Positions 8,002-17,316 of a stretch of 64,000 nucleotides of DNA are shown here, one piece after another. Both the position numbers and the translations under genes were made by a program. Source of the stretch: Myxococcales bacterium (GTDB lineage Bacteria > Myxococcota > UBA4151); contig PBND01000076.1 in NCBI GenBank assembly GCA_002722845.1, positions 1-64,000 of the forward strand. The letters are read 5' to 3'. A model generated the notes under the pieces. The model ran no database searches. It saw only the letters and a program-made list of their open reading frames with translations, and was not told where the DNA came from. Every line of letters begins with the position of its first letter. The stretch's first letter is position 1.

Positions 8002-9271
8002 GGGGCTCAAGCACGGCGAGCCCGTTCATATAGGGGCGGAGCACTTCGGGGATCACAACGCTGCCATCGGCCCGCTGGTTGTTTTCGAGGAGCGGGATGA
8101 GAATGCGGGGGCTTGCGATCGCTGTGTTGTTGAGGGTGTGACAGAAGCGGGGCTTTTCCCCGGCACTGGGCCGATAGCGGATCTTACTCCGGCGGGCCTG
8201 GAAGTCGTGCAGGGAGGAACAACTATGGGTTTCACAATAGGCCTGGCGACTGGGCATCCAACTCTCGATCTCGTGTTTGCGGGCCTGTCCCATGCCCAAC
8301 TCACCGGTACAGGCAACGGCCACCCGGTAGGGCATCCCCAAGGCTTGCAGAATCTCTTCCGAGTTACCCAGCAGGCGGTGGTGCTCTTCGAGACTCAAGG
8401 CTTCGTCGGCCTCGATGATGCTGACTTGTTCCACTTTTTGGAATTGGTGGACTCGGTAGAGTCCCCGCGTGTCCTTACCGTAGCTGCCCGCCTCCCGCCG
8501 GAAGCATGTGGACCAGCCGGCATAGCGCTTAGGCAACGAGTCGGCGTCGAGAATTTCCTCGCGGTGAATAGAGCACAGCGGCACCTCGCTGGTCCCGACG
8601 AGGTAGAGTTCATCCTTTTCCATGGCGTAGGTGTCTTCCCGCCCAAGAGGGAAGAAGCCGGTCCCCACCATGGCCTTGTCGGTCACCAGAAGGGGGGCGA
8701 CCACCGGTGTAAAGCCCTGGCCCATCAGGTGATCCATGGCAAAGCGGGTGACGGCATATTCAAGCATCGCACCATGGCCTGTCAGCAAATAGGAGCGCCC
8801 TCCAGCGAAGCGGGCAGCACGCTCAAAGTCCGCAAGTCCGAGATTTTTGCACAGGCTCACATGGTCGAGTGGCTCGAAATCAAACTCCGGTAGCTCACCC
8901 ACTCTTCGAACTTCGACGTTATCCTCATCGCCGGTCCCGTCGGGGATCCCGTCGACGGGGAGTCCGGGGACGCTGAGCATGAGGGTTTCGAAGCGGATCT
9001 CGAGGTCCCGCAGCGCGCTTTCCTTTTCGCCTAGGGTTTCCCGCACACTGCGCATGTCTGCGATCGCCGCCTGTTTCTCCTCGCCTTGCATTTTGGGGAT
9101 GCGGGCGCTGACTTCATTGCGCTGCGCCCGCAGCTGTTCGCAGTCGGCCAAGACCGTAAGTCGTTGTCGGTCCACGTCGAGAAGTTCATCGATATCGACC
9201 TGGAATTTTTTGCGGCGAACGGCCTCTTTGACGGCCGCGGTATTTTCCCGAATCAACTGGATGTCGAGCAT
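7994..9271 (-). CDS. serS: Seryl-tRNA synthetase
   Basis: Charges tRNA-Ser in the cytoplasm. The 425-residue length is normal. The N-terminal coiled-coil arm (residues ~1-110) starts MLDIQLIRENTAAVKEAVRRK. Class II motifs follow: 'GWSTCFRREAGSYGKDTRG' (motif 2) and a motif 3-like 'LNNTAIASPRILIPLLEN' near the C-terminus. It is co-transcribed with moaC downstream (8-bp overlap). Confidence 0.97.
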   Translation of the reverse strand: MLDIQLIRENTAAVKEAVRRKKFQVDIDELLDVDRQRLTVLADCEQLRAQRNEVSARIPKMQGEEKQAAIADMRSVRETLGEKESALRDLEIRFETLMLSVPGLPVDGIPDGTGDEDNVEVRRVGELPEFDFEPLDHVSLCKNLGLADFERAARFAGGRSYLLTGHGAMLEYAVTRFAMDHLMGQGFTPVVAPLLVTDKAMVGTGFFPLGREDTYAMEKDELYLVGTSEVPLCSIHREEILDADSLPKRYAGWSTCFRREAGSYGKDTRGLYRVHQFQKVEQVSIIEADEALSLEEHHRLLGNSEEILQALGMPYRVAVACTGELGMGQARKHEIESWMPSRQAYCETHSCSSLHDFQARRSKIRYRPSAGEKPRFCHTLNNTAIASPRILIPLLENNQRADGSVVIPEVLRPYMNGLAVLEPHD

Positions 9272-9275
9272 GGGC

Positions 9276-9938
9276 TTACTCCGGGTCTTCGGGCAGCGGG
9301 ACGAGATCGAGACTGACGGGGAAGCGGTCTTCGACCAAGCCTTTCACGGCCCGGGCAAATTGCTGGATCTCCCATTGGCTGTGGTGATCCATCCGCAGCC
9401 GCAGAAAGTGCATGACGGCTTGCAGTGAAGCCGTCCAGTAACACTCTGAGTACATGGCCAAGGGCATCACCATACGGGCTTGCTCCTTACAAACACCCAG
9501 TTGGAGGAGCGCCTCGTAGGCTTCGTATTGTTGGCTCAGAACTTGGCTGTAGATCGCGGAGGCCCCGTCTTGGTCTTCCACGCTGCCCTTCGAACCCTGT
9601 TTGTTGCTTTCGTGCTGCTCCCGCCAGTTGCTGGGCTCGTAGAATTCGTAATCGAACTTCACGTAGCGGCCCGAGATCTCATTCCAGGCACAACCCACTT
9701 GATGTTTCATCCATTGGCGCAAAACAAAGATGGGCGCCTTCAAATGAAACTGAACCGTGGCATGGCGAAACGGAGATGTGTGTTCGTGGCGCCATAGATA
9801 ACGCACAAGCTTTTCATCGCCCGTGCCCATTTCATCTTTTCGCTTGCCGAAACTAACCCTGGCCGCGTTGACCACATTCAGGTCGCTGCCCATGGCATCG
9901 ACGATGTTAACAAAGCCCTTGTCGAGCACTTTGACCAT
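9276..9938 (-). CDS. thyX: Flavin-dependent thymidylate synthase
   Basis: Makes dTMP from dUMP using FAD, methylenetetrahydrofolate and NADPH. The start at 9938 has GGAGG 9 bp upstream; the 220 residues fit the family. The signature region reads RQWMKHQVGCAWNEISGRY. This matches the ThyX core (RQW..H....NE.S.RY) but has K-H-Q in place of R-H-R and one extra residue before the Asn-Glu pair. C-terminal 'FLRLRMDHHSQWEIQQFA' is the conserved LR.....AQ.EI region. It is a variant but apparently complete enzyme, lying next to serS. Confidence 0.92.
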   Translation of the reverse strand: MVKVLDKGFVNIVDAMGSDLNVVNAARVSFGKRKDEMGTGDEKLVRYLWRHEHTSPFRHATVQFHLKAPIFVLRQWMKHQVGCAWNEISGRYVKFDYEFYEPSNWREQHESNKQGSKGSVEDQDGASAIYSQVLSQQYEAYEALLQLGVCKEQARMVMPLAMYSECYWTASLQAVMHFLRLRMDHHSQWEIQQFARAVKGLVEDRFPVSLDLVPLPEDPE

Positions 9939-10066
9939 CGAGTGAATCCTCCCCCTGGCGGCCGGGGCATAGCTTGGCTCTTCCCAGAGAACAACGGGGG
10001 CTTGCACTTAGGGGCGAGTCCGGGCCACAAGCCCGGGCAGCAAAGGCTTTTCGGAGGCCGCCTAGA

Positions 10067-11593
10067 ATGTTGTTGAATCTCCTTTTGATCGTGGCCGCGA
10101 TCCCCGGCGCAACCAACCCTCGTACCCTGGTTCTCGGACCGAAGGTGAACAGCGCCAGCGAGGATGTTCGGCTCAGTGCCGTGGCCAAGTTGGCCGAAGC
10201 GCTTGAAGATTCAAAGCTGATGACTCGGCGCTTGAGCAACGGCAACCTGATCGATTTCAAGGGCAAGGAGCTCCTGCGTACACCCATCGCTGTGATGCTC
10301 CGGTCTTTGCTGCAGGCCGGCTGCGAGCAGGAGATCTGCGCAAAGGAGCTGCGCAAGGCCTTTAGCCGCTTGGGTGCGGTGGCCCGGGTGACGATTGAGC
10401 CCCTCAACAAAGATAAAGGTGCTCTGGTGACGGTCTGGGTTCGCGGGATCAGTCGAGACGGGGCCTATGGGCAACGGATTGAGCGCCGCGCAGTGATCGA
10501 AAAGGTTGATCCGGAAACCGTCGGCAATGTGGTGGCCCAGCTGGGCAAGGGGATCAGCGATTACCGGCCTGCGCCCATCAGTGACCCGCCAACCCTCGTT
10601 CGGCCGCCGGCGAAGAAGCCCCAGGAGCAGGCTGTCGTGACCTTGACGGACTTGGCCCCCTGGAAGGTGATCGCTGACCAGCGGGCCAAGCAACTGGCCG
10701 CGGCCCTTGATGCTCAGCGCAAAGAGCGTGAGGCCAAGGCGGCGGCGATTCAGGCTGAGCGCGAGGCCGAGTTGCAGAAAATTCGTGACGCTCGCAATGC
10801 GGAGGAGACCGAGCGGGCTGCCAAGGCGAAGGCCGAGATGGACGCCAGAAACGCGTCTCGGGCCGCCGCGCTCAAGAAGTGGCAGTCAAGGAATGTGGGC
10901 GGTGAGTTCATGCTTCGTGGCGGCGCTTCTCGGGTCGAGGGCGGAGGGGTGACCCCGAGTTTGGCCGGAAACCTGCGTTTGCCCGTGGGCGAGGGAGGGC
11001 TCAGGCTGGCCCTTGGGGTTGAGGTCGGCACCATGCCGCTGGAAGCGGTGATGAACGAGCAATCGGAGAAGCTAGAGAGTTGGCTGCAGTTGACGCCAAG
11101 TATGGAACCCGAGGGCTGCGCGGGTAAATCCATCCAAAACTGCCAACACCAGTTTTGGTACCTGTTGAGCTACCACCGCTTCGTGAATTTCCTGAGCGGT
11201 CGGCTGGATATCCCCGTCGTGATGGGGAATGGTGGGCTTGGTTTCTATCTCGGCGGTGACCTGGGCCTGGCGATTACCCATGGCAGTATTCTTCAGTTGC
11301 AGATGCAGGTGAATGAGTCGGGCGATGTCTTAGAGCGGACGGGGCAGGAGGTTCGCACGACCAACGAGAGCTTCACCTGGGCCGGCCTCCAGTACGGCGG
11401 GCAGGTGGGTGTGTGGGCGCAGATGCCCAACATCCCGATTACGCTGAGTGTTGGCTATCGAGTCACCCGGGTTGGGCTTAACGGCGTCGAGACCATGCGT
11501 GGTCCCATTTTTGAGAATCCGGCCGTCGATCCGACCTTTGCAGGTAGCTTCGATCGCCAGCAATTCATGGTCGACCTGGGATACCGCTTCTAG
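10067..11593 (+). CDS. Secreted coiled-coil plus outer-membrane barrel-like protein
   Basis: A 508-residue protein of unknown function. The start at 10067 has GGAGG 9 bp upstream and gives a short signal peptide (MLLNLLLIVAAIPGATN). Residues ~20-175 form a mixed domain that includes a Cys pair (GCEQEIC), resembling N-terminal modules that sense or bind in the periplasm. Residues ~215-290 are a long Ala/Lys/Glu-rich coiled coil (AEREAELQKIRDARNAEETE). The C-terminal ~210 residues alternate hydrophobic and polar residues and end in GYRF, as outer-membrane beta-barrels do. It is divergent from thyX. Confidence 0.7.
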   Translation: MLLNLLLIVAAIPGATNPRTLVLGPKVNSASEDVRLSAVAKLAEALEDSKLMTRRLSNGNLIDFKGKELLRTPIAVMLRSLLQAGCEQEICAKELRKAFSRLGAVARVTIEPLNKDKGALVTVWVRGISRDGAYGQRIERRAVIEKVDPETVGNVVAQLGKGISDYRPAPISDPPTLVRPPAKKPQEQAVVTLTDLAPWKVIADQRAKQLAAALDAQRKEREAKAAAIQAEREAELQKIRDARNAEETERAAKAKAEMDARNASRAAALKKWQSRNVGGEFMLRGGASRVEGGGVTPSLAGNLRLPVGEGGLRLALGVEVGTMPLEAVMNEQSEKLESWLQLTPSMEPEGCAGKSIQNCQHQFWYLLSYHRFVNFLSGRLDIPVVMGNGGLGFYLGGDLGLAITHGSILQLQMQVNESGDVLERTGQEVRTTNESFTWAGLQYGGQVGVWAQMPNIPITLSVGYRVTRVGLNGVETMRGPIFENPAVDPTFAGSFDRQQFMVDLGYRF

Positions 11594-11699
11594 GCGACCT
11601 CCCGGTCCGCCCAGAACTCTTGGCAGGAAGCCCATGCGACAAGGCCTTTCGTCCCGGAGCGCTCTGGTGTAGCGGGGTTGCCGACGAAAAGAGGCCTCC

Positions 11700-12206
11700 A
11701 TGACTGAGAAGAGTTTGCTCTCAACCTTACAGGGCCTTTGTGAGGGGGCTTCTGATCAGCGCAGTTTTATCGATGCCGAAGGTTACCTTGAGCTGATTCG
11801 ACCCACTGACGATGGGGATCAGGAGCCCCTCGGTCTCGCCGTGCGGATCGATCCGGCCGATGATAAGGCTTACCTGGTCCTCCGTGTTCATCTCGACCCC
11901 GTCGTCCTTGATGCCAAGCGAGTGGATGCTGAACAGGTCATCCAAGCCGCGGCCGATTACCTTTTTCGTTACTTCGAAGAGGAGAGCCGTTTCCTTGTGA
12001 CGGACTTGGACTGTTATGGCGATCCCGACGAGGCGGGCATTTTGCGGGTCCTCGATGATGAGGACCTCGACGGTGACCCCCCGGTTGCGGTCGAACTCTT
12101 CGGTGTCCAACTGTCCCCCGAACAGTCCCTGGAGGAATTGGGGAATGAACTGCTGGGAGAATTGGTTCTTGCAGCGCCGATCGAGGTCGGTGGCGCTAGC
12201 CAGTGA
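11700..12206 (+). CDS. Acidic conserved-looking hypothetical protein
   Basis: A 168-residue acidic soluble protein with no recognised family. GAGG lies 5 bp before the ATG. The composition is rich in Asp and Glu with regular alpha/beta alternation ('LGLAVRIDPADDKAYLVLRV', 'AEQVIQAAADYLFRYFEEE'). There is no signal peptide or transmembrane segment. The fold looks like a small alpha-beta domain such as secretion-chaperone-like (YbjN/CesT) proteins, but this is a guess. It precedes aroF by 26 bp. Confidence 0.65.
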   Translation: MTEKSLLSTLQGLCEGASDQRSFIDAEGYLELIRPTDDGDQEPLGLAVRIDPADDKAYLVLRVHLDPVVLDAKRVDAEQVIQAAADYLFRYFEEESRFLVTDLDCYGDPDEAGILRVLDDEDLDGDPPVAVELFGVQLSPEQSLEELGNELLGELVLAAPIEVGGASQ

Positions 12207-12232
12207 TATAGAGAAGGCGGAGGGTGTCTGAG

Positions 12233-13057
12233 ATGGATCTGGATAAACTGAAGATTGCCCGGCGAGGACCGGAGCGATGTGAAGTTTGTCTACCCCACGG
12301 CGTGACCGTGGGAGGCGGAGCCAATTTTACGCTGTTTGCCGGGCCCTGCTCGGTGGAGAGTGAAGCTCAGATTCAGGAGACAGCGGCGCTTGTGGCCGCC
12401 GCCGGTGGGCGGGTGCTGCGAGGGGGGGCCTTTAAGCCGAGAACCAGCCCCTACAGCTTTAGAGGTCTGGGGGGCGAGGGGCTGGCTCTGATGCGTCAAG
12501 CAGCGGATGACCACAGCCTCGCCATGGTCACCGAAGTCCTCCATATCGGTCAGGTTGATCTGGTGGCCCAGTACACGGACATGCTGCAGGTTGGCAGCCG
12601 CAACATGCAGAACTTCGAGCTGTTGGAGGCCGTGGGCGGGACCGGAATGCCTGTTTTACTCAAGCGAGGGCTTGCCGCCACCGTTGAAGAAACCCTGATG
12701 GCCGCCGAGTACATTGCGCTGGCCGGCAGTGAGCAGATCGTCCTCTGTGAGCGGGGGATTCGAACCTTTGAGCCCTCAAGCCGAAACACCCTGGATTTAA
12801 ATTCAGCCCTTCGCCTTCAGGCCCTCTCATGCCTGCCTGTGATCGTCGATCCATCCCATGGCACGGGGCGCCGAGAAATGGTGGTCCCCATGGCCCTCGC
12901 AACCCGGGTTCTTGGTCTCGACGGGGTGATGGTCGAGATCCACCCCCAGCCCGACCAAGCCTTTTCCGACGGAGCCCAGAGCTTGGACCCGGCCCGCCTG
13001 GACGAACTGGCGCAGAAGCTGGCTCTGATTCCACCGGAAGCGGTTGCTGAAGCCTAA
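12233..13057 (+). CDS. aroF: 3-deoxy-7-phosphoheptulonate synthase (DAHP synthase, KDO8PS-like type)
   Basis: First step of the shikimate pathway: condensation of phosphoenolpyruvate and erythrose 4-phosphate. The ATG at 12233 has GGAGG 9 bp upstream and is preferred over the GTG at 12224. The 274 residues contain FAGPCSVES, GGAFKPRTSPYSFRGLG, 'VLLKRGLAATVEETLMAAEY' and DPSHGTGRR, diagnostic of the short class I-beta enzymes. The next gene is shikimate kinase, abutting directly, so this is an aromatic amino acid operon. Confidence 0.95.
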   Translation: MDLDKLKIARRGPERCEVCLPHGVTVGGGANFTLFAGPCSVESEAQIQETAALVAAAGGRVLRGGAFKPRTSPYSFRGLGGEGLALMRQAADDHSLAMVTEVLHIGQVDLVAQYTDMLQVGSRNMQNFELLEAVGGTGMPVLLKRGLAATVEETLMAAEYIALAGSEQIVLCERGIRTFEPSSRNTLDLNSALRLQALSCLPVIVDPSHGTGRREMVVPMALATRVLGLDGVMVEIHPQPDQAFSDGAQSLDPARLDELAQKLALIPPEAVAEA

Positions 13058-13603
13058 ATGGGGGGCTTTGCAGTGAACAAGGTCTCGATTCTTCTTCATG
13101 GTCCCCGCGGGGCCGGGAAATCAACTCTTGGGCCTCTGCTTGCCGACGATATGGATCTGCCTTTTTTTGATCTGGATCGCTTGGTTGAGAGTCGAGCAGG
13201 CCTTCGTATTCACGAGATCGTTGATACGGAGGACTGGGAGCGCTTCCGGAGCCTGGAGAGGCGTGTTTTCGACGACTTAATGCGCCGCAACAGTGGGGCC
13301 ATGGTTCTCGCCGTCGGTGGCGGCTTTGTGGCTGAAGGGGAGCGACTCGGCGTTTTGCGGCAGCGATTTGCCCAGCGAATTTGGCTCGACCTTCCCCCGG
13401 CGTTTCAGGCCGACCGCATTCTCGATCAAACCAGTCAGCGTCCGAAGTTAACCCAGGCGGCGAACTGGGATCAGGAATTCGCTGTGCTCGACCGTCAAAG
13501 GCGGCCTCTCGACGAGGCCTTAGCCACCCTTAGGGTGGATGCGACGCCGCCGGTCCAGGTGCTTCGAGCGTCTCTGAATCAGCATCTTCGATCGGCTGAC
13601 TGA
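13058..13603 (+). CDS. aroK: Shikimate kinase
   Basis: Phosphorylates shikimate with ATP. The 181 residues contain the P-loop GPRGAGKST, the substrate-binding DLDRLVE, and GGGFV. 'RPKLTQ' lies in the lid region. It follows aroF with no gap (TAA then ATG; a GTG at 13073 is an alternative start). The last 74 bp overlap the convergent antiporter gene. Confidence 0.9.
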   Translation: MGGFAVNKVSILLHGPRGAGKSTLGPLLADDMDLPFFDLDRLVESRAGLRIHEIVDTEDWERFRSLERRVFDDLMRRNSGAMVLAVGGGFVAEGERLGVLRQRFAQRIWLDLPPAFQADRILDQTSQRPKLTQAANWDQEFAVLDRQRRPLDEALATLRVDATPPVQVLRASLNQHLRSAD

Positions 13604-15566
13604 TCAGCCAGTAGCTGCCACCGAGAACGAGCAGTCCGGCCGGAATTGCCGCCCAAGGGCCATACCAGCCCAAGCCTGCCGGGATGTAGCCGATGAGTAA
13701 GGCGATCACCATGGCGAGAAGGGCGTAGGGCAGCTGGGTCCGTACGTGCTCATCGAGGGAACATTTGCTGGCCAAGGAACTGAGGATGGTGGTGTCGGAG
13801 AGAGGAGAGCAGTGGTCGCCGAAGATGGCACCATCGAGAATTGCAGCGCTGCAGATGATGAGAATGCCGACATCACCGATCCCCATGGCGAGGGGGAGGA
13901 TGATGGGAATCAGAATCCCCATCGTACCGAAGCTGGTGCCCGTGGCGAAGGCGATGGCAGCCGCAAGCAAGAAGGTGATCGCCGGGAGCAAGCCTGGGTT
14001 TATGCTCTCACCGATGAGCGCTTCCAGGTAAGTACCGGTCCCAACGGTGCCGGTCATGCCCCCTAAGATCCAGGCAAGGACGAGGATCTGGATGGCCGGA
14101 AGCACCTCATGAAGTCCCCGACCCATGGCCCTGATTTGCGTGCCAGCGCCTAGACTCGTCTCCCCCGGCGAGAGGCGACCGAGAGCAAGGCAGACCAGTA
14201 GGCCGATAAGACTCGATAAGCCGAGGATGGAAGCGATATCCAGGCTCAGGCTGCCCAGCGCTTGGTCGTCAGCCATGAGGATCTCCCGCAACCCCACAAG
14301 ACTGAGGAGATCGGGGCTGATGCCCCCGAGCTGGGCTCGGTAGATGAAAAAGCCCAGGATGCTGGCGAAGGTGACGGCGAGGGGGATGATGGCTCGGCTC
14401 GCTTTGGGGCTTGGCCCGGTCTCGTCCTTCGCCTCGTCACTGGGGTCGTCGATGGGCGCACGTGTCATCATGGCCTGTCGTTGGGCCTGAAGCATGGGGC
14501 CCATCTCCCTTCGGCTCCGGATGCTGATCCAGACCAAGGCTAAGGCCAGCAGACAGTAGAGGCGAAAGCCGAGCCCTTCGAGAAAGAGCGCGTAGCCGTT
14601 GAGATCGAGACCGAGGGCTTGGCACTGGGTCCCCAACAGACCGACCTCGTAGCCGATCCAGGTCGACAGGAAGGCCAAGCCGGCGAGCGGGGCAGAGGTG
14701 GAATCAACGATATAGGCTAGCTTGGCTCGGCTGCTGCCGAAGCGGTCGGTGACGGCGCCCATGGTTGAACCCACCACCACGGTGTTGGCGTAATCGTCGA
14801 AGAAGAGACCGAAGCCGAGGGTTGCCGTGGCAGATTCTGCATCCCGCCGATTGTGCACTCGGGCAGATAAAAGGCGAACAAGCCCGGCCATGCCCCCATT
14901 GATTCGCATCAGTGAGACCATGGCGATCAGGCCGCAGGTGAAGACGAGAATCCAGCCATTCCACTGACTATAGAGCGTCGCCTTTACCTGAGTGAAGAGG
15001 AGGGAGAAGGCGGCGAGGGGGGCCCCATCGGACCCGACCAGTGCGCCGAGTAGGATCGCCAATCCGAGTCCGAGAACAACCCGAGAAAAGAGGATGGCGA
15101 TCACGATCGCCAAAAGGGGGTGAAGTAGACTTCGCCAGTCCGGTTTGGGCTCGGCTTCACGGGCCGCCACGGACCACATGGGCGCAACCCCCTTCTCGCC
15201 CAGGTGAAGGCGGAAATGCCCCTTCTCGTTGTCCACGATGATGGGCAGGACTTGGAGGTCGTAGTTACAGCCGATGGGTTCAGTGGCCGTGTAGCCTTTG
15301 ACCGTCTCGTTCCAGAGGGCAACCGATTGGCTCGTTAGCGGGTTTTTATCGCCGGCCTCCGCTTGGCGGCAGAGGTTTGCGCCTTCGAGCTGGAAACTCA
15401 GTTTTTTCGTTCCGATTTTGGTTTCGGTACTGCGGGTCACATCCACAAGGTGTTGGAGGTTTTTTGTTTGAGTCAGGCCAGGTGACTCACGATCTCTTGG
15501 TCCTGGGGCGTAGAGCGCCACCAGACACAGGAGTCCAAGACCGAATGCAGCGTATTTTGGGTTCAA
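13530..15566 (-). CDS. NhaC-family Na+/H+ antiporter with periplasmic N-terminal insert
   Basis: Polytopic inner-membrane transporter of 678 residues. From ~residue 145 it has the NhaC-family features: 'LGFGLFFDDYANTVVVGSTM', 'YIVDSTSAPLAGLAFLSTWIGYE' and later a 'GTSFGTMGILIPI' Gly/Ser-rich helix. Residues ~30-130 between the first hydrophobic segment and the transporter core are hydrophilic with two Cys, an insert that would lie outside the membrane. The TTG start overlaps the stop of the upstream esterase gene (TTGA). Substrate could be Na+/H+ or a carboxylate; the family includes both. Confidence 0.85.
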   Translation of the reverse strand: MNPKYAAFGLGLLCLVALYAPGPRDRESPGLTQTKNLQHLVDVTRSTETKIGTKKLSFQLEGANLCRQAEAGDKNPLTSQSVALWNETVKGYTATEPIGCNYDLQVLPIIVDNEKGHFRLHLGEKGVAPMWSVAAREAEPKPDWRSLLHPLLAIVIAILFSRVVLGLGLAILLGALVGSDGAPLAAFSLLFTQVKATLYSQWNGWILVFTCGLIAMVSLMRINGGMAGLVRLLSARVHNRRDAESATATLGFGLFFDDYANTVVVGSTMGAVTDRFGSSRAKLAYIVDSTSAPLAGLAFLSTWIGYEVGLLGTQCQALGLDLNGYALFLEGLGFRLYCLLALALVWISIRSRREMGPMLQAQRQAMMTRAPIDDPSDEAKDETGPSPKASRAIIPLAVTFASILGFFIYRAQLGGISPDLLSLVGLREILMADDQALGSLSLDIASILGLSSLIGLLVCLALGRLSPGETSLGAGTQIRAMGRGLHEVLPAIQILVLAWILGGMTGTVGTGTYLEALIGESINPGLLPAITFLLAAAIAFATGTSFGTMGILIPIILPLAMGIGDVGILIICSAAILDGAIFGDHCSPLSDTTILSSLASKCSLDEHVRTQLPYALLAMVIALLIGYIPAGLGWYGPWAAIPAGLLVLGGSYWLISQPIEDADSETLEAPGPAASHPP

Positions 15567-16585
15567 GGCGTGCGGAGAACGCAGGGGCCTTCAAGCCCCG
15601 ACGGCAGGCCATTGGTCGCATAGGGACTAGCCTGTCCCAGGCGATGGGCACTGAGGAAGTCGAGGTAATGCTGCTTGTTCATTTGTGGGTGGGGCCGGTG
15701 GCCTGTGCTGTGGGCGCAATCCACGAGGAGTCGGTTGTTCTCCGCCATATGGTTGATCGCCTCAGTGTGTGCGTTCTCGAAGTTGATCACCTCGATGCCC
15801 ATCACCCCATAATTGTCCTGGGCCCCACCGTGGGTTAGCAGCACTGCCCCGCCATCTTCTGCCAGCAAAGGATCCCATACGGGATCGGGGTTGATGCCGA
15901 AGTTGGCCCCTTGGCCGCTGGGGTCGAGAAGATCGATTTGGTCTTGGTCATTGAACCAGGCGCCGCTCATGCCAACGGTGGCTGCGAACACGTGGGGCAG
16001 GCGGCTGTGGAGCATATTGGTCGTTAGGGCACCGGCGCTGAAGCCGAACGAGTAGATTTGGTCCCAGGCGATGTCATCGTAGGCCATGAGGCAACCGATG
16101 ACGCTCTCGGCCAGGGCCACCTCCTTGTTGTCGTCGCCAGTGACGGAGACGAGATTATCCCAGTCGACACCGGGGTCGTTGGGGTCGGCAAAGTTCATGT
16201 TCGTCGATTCGGGCAACACCAAAATGAAGGGAAAGTCGCTGTTTCCAGCACTCAGGCTAAGGGCAGCCTTAAAATTCCCAACGTTGTCGCCCATGCCGTG
16301 CCAGCCGAAAACGATAGGCATTTTTGTGCCCCGATCGACCCGAGGAAACTCCACGGTGACGTTCCGGCGACCCAGGCCATTGTTGAGCGTGAAACTCCGA
16401 TTCATGCCTTCTTGGAGTCCTTGCCCGTGATCACAGGGGAAGGTGAAGGGGGGCTCAGGCTCTTGGGGGCCCGCGTCCGAAGTCGGGCCGGCATCACCAT
16501 CTCCAGTGCTCGGTCCCGAATCATCGGCCGGGCCGCAGGCGAGGAGGACTGAGGCCAAAAGGAGGCAAGTCGAACGAATGATCAT
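15563..16585 (-). CDS. PHB-depolymerase/feruloyl-esterase-like lipoprotein
   Basis: A 340-residue surface lipoprotein. The ATG at 16585 gives a signal peptide with lipobox LLAC17 and overlaps the stop of the upstream amidotransferase gene (ATGA). A Gly/Asp-rich linker is followed by an alpha/beta-hydrolase domain with 'PIVFGWHGMGDN' as the oxyanion strand and nucleophile motif GFSAG (Ser183). 'LLTHGGAQDNYG' supplies the likely Asp, and the His is further on. Architecture matches the LpqC/poly(3-hydroxybutyrate) depolymerase family; the natural ester substrate is unknown. Confidence 0.8.
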   Translation of the reverse strand: MIIRSTCLLLASVLLACGPADDSGPSTGDGDAGPTSDAGPQEPEPPFTFPCDHGQGLQEGMNRSFTLNNGLGRRNVTVEFPRVDRGTKMPIVFGWHGMGDNVGNFKAALSLSAGNSDFPFILVLPESTNMNFADPNDPGVDWDNLVSVTGDDNKEVALAESVIGCLMAYDDIAWDQIYSFGFSAGALTTNMLHSRLPHVFAATVGMSGAWFNDQDQIDLLDPSGQGANFGINPDPVWDPLLAEDGGAVLLTHGGAQDNYGVMGIEVINFENAHTEAINHMAENNRLLVDCAHSTGHRPHPQMNKQHYLDFLSAHRLGQASPYATNGLPSGLEGPCVLRTP

Positions 16586-17316
16586 GAACTGGCTCCTTCT
16601 CGCACCACATTGGCGAAACACTTGAGGATTCGATGGGGCAGCGGGCTGTCTTGAAACCGAGCCATGGTTTCAGGCGGAAGGGGTTGCCCCTTGGGGAGAC
16701 CGTAGTGCTCCGCATAGCTTCGGAAGCGCAGGACGTTGTCTTGTCGTTCCAATTCGGGGTGAAATTGGACCCCCCATACCGGCAGGTTTGCCACCCGGTA
16801 GGCCTGCAGGTCGACCCGCTGGCTGAAGGCCAAGGTCACCCAGTGCTCGGGCAGGGTATGCACTCGATCGGAGTGACCCAGTTGGGCGAGAAAGCGGGCG
16901 GGCAAGCCCTCAAACAGCGGGTCTGACTGCCCGGCAGCAGTGAGTTCCACTTCGAACGTGCCGACCTCTTCCCGTTCCGGATCGTTAATCACCTTGGCAC
17001 CGGCAGCGGCGGCTAAGAGTTGGTGACCGAAGCAGAGGCCAAGAAACGGCTTCTCGCCGGAGACAAAGCGGTCGCGGCAGAGGGCGAAGGTCCGTTTCAG
17101 CCAGGGTTCATCGTCAAAGACATGAAAGGCCCCACTGCCTCCGATGAGGTAGGCATCCGCGGCATCGAGAACCTCCTGGGGTGGTGCGCTGTCGACCAGG
17201 TTCCAGATGGCCAGCTCATCGCCTTCGAGTTCGAGTCCTCGGCGAACACAGTCCTGCTCATGGATGGCCATTGGGTCATCGGAGCGCCGCGCCTGAAAGA
17301 GAACGAAAGTGGTCAT
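16582..17316 (-). CDS. Class I glutamine amidotransferase-like protein
   Basis: A 244-residue stand-alone GATase1 domain of the GMP-synthase-like (GuaA N-terminal-like) type. The catalytic triad is visible: Cys95 in FLGLCFGHQ, and His186 and Glu188 in GVQFHPELE. No synthetase domain is attached, and similar stand-alone proteins act on gamma-glutamyl compounds or have unknown partners. It sits between a DUF1015 gene and an esterase gene with 4-bp overlaps on both sides, so translation is coupled. Confidence 0.85.
   Translation of the reverse strand: MTTFVLFQARRSDDPMAIHEQDCVRRGLELEGDELAIWNLVDSAPPQEVLDAADAYLIGGSGAFHVFDDEPWLKRTFALCRDRFVSGEKPFLGLCFGHQLLAAAAGAKVINDPEREEVGTFEVELTAAGQSDPLFEGLPARFLAQLGHSDRVHTLPEHWVTLAFSQRVDLQAYRVANLPVWGVQFHPELERQDNVLRFRSYAEHYGLPKGQPLPPETMARFQDSPLPHRILKCFANVVREGASS

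Noticed and set aside
8000-8893. Plus-strand open frame of about 297 codons opposite serS
   Set aside because: Antisense shadow of seryl-tRNA synthetase.
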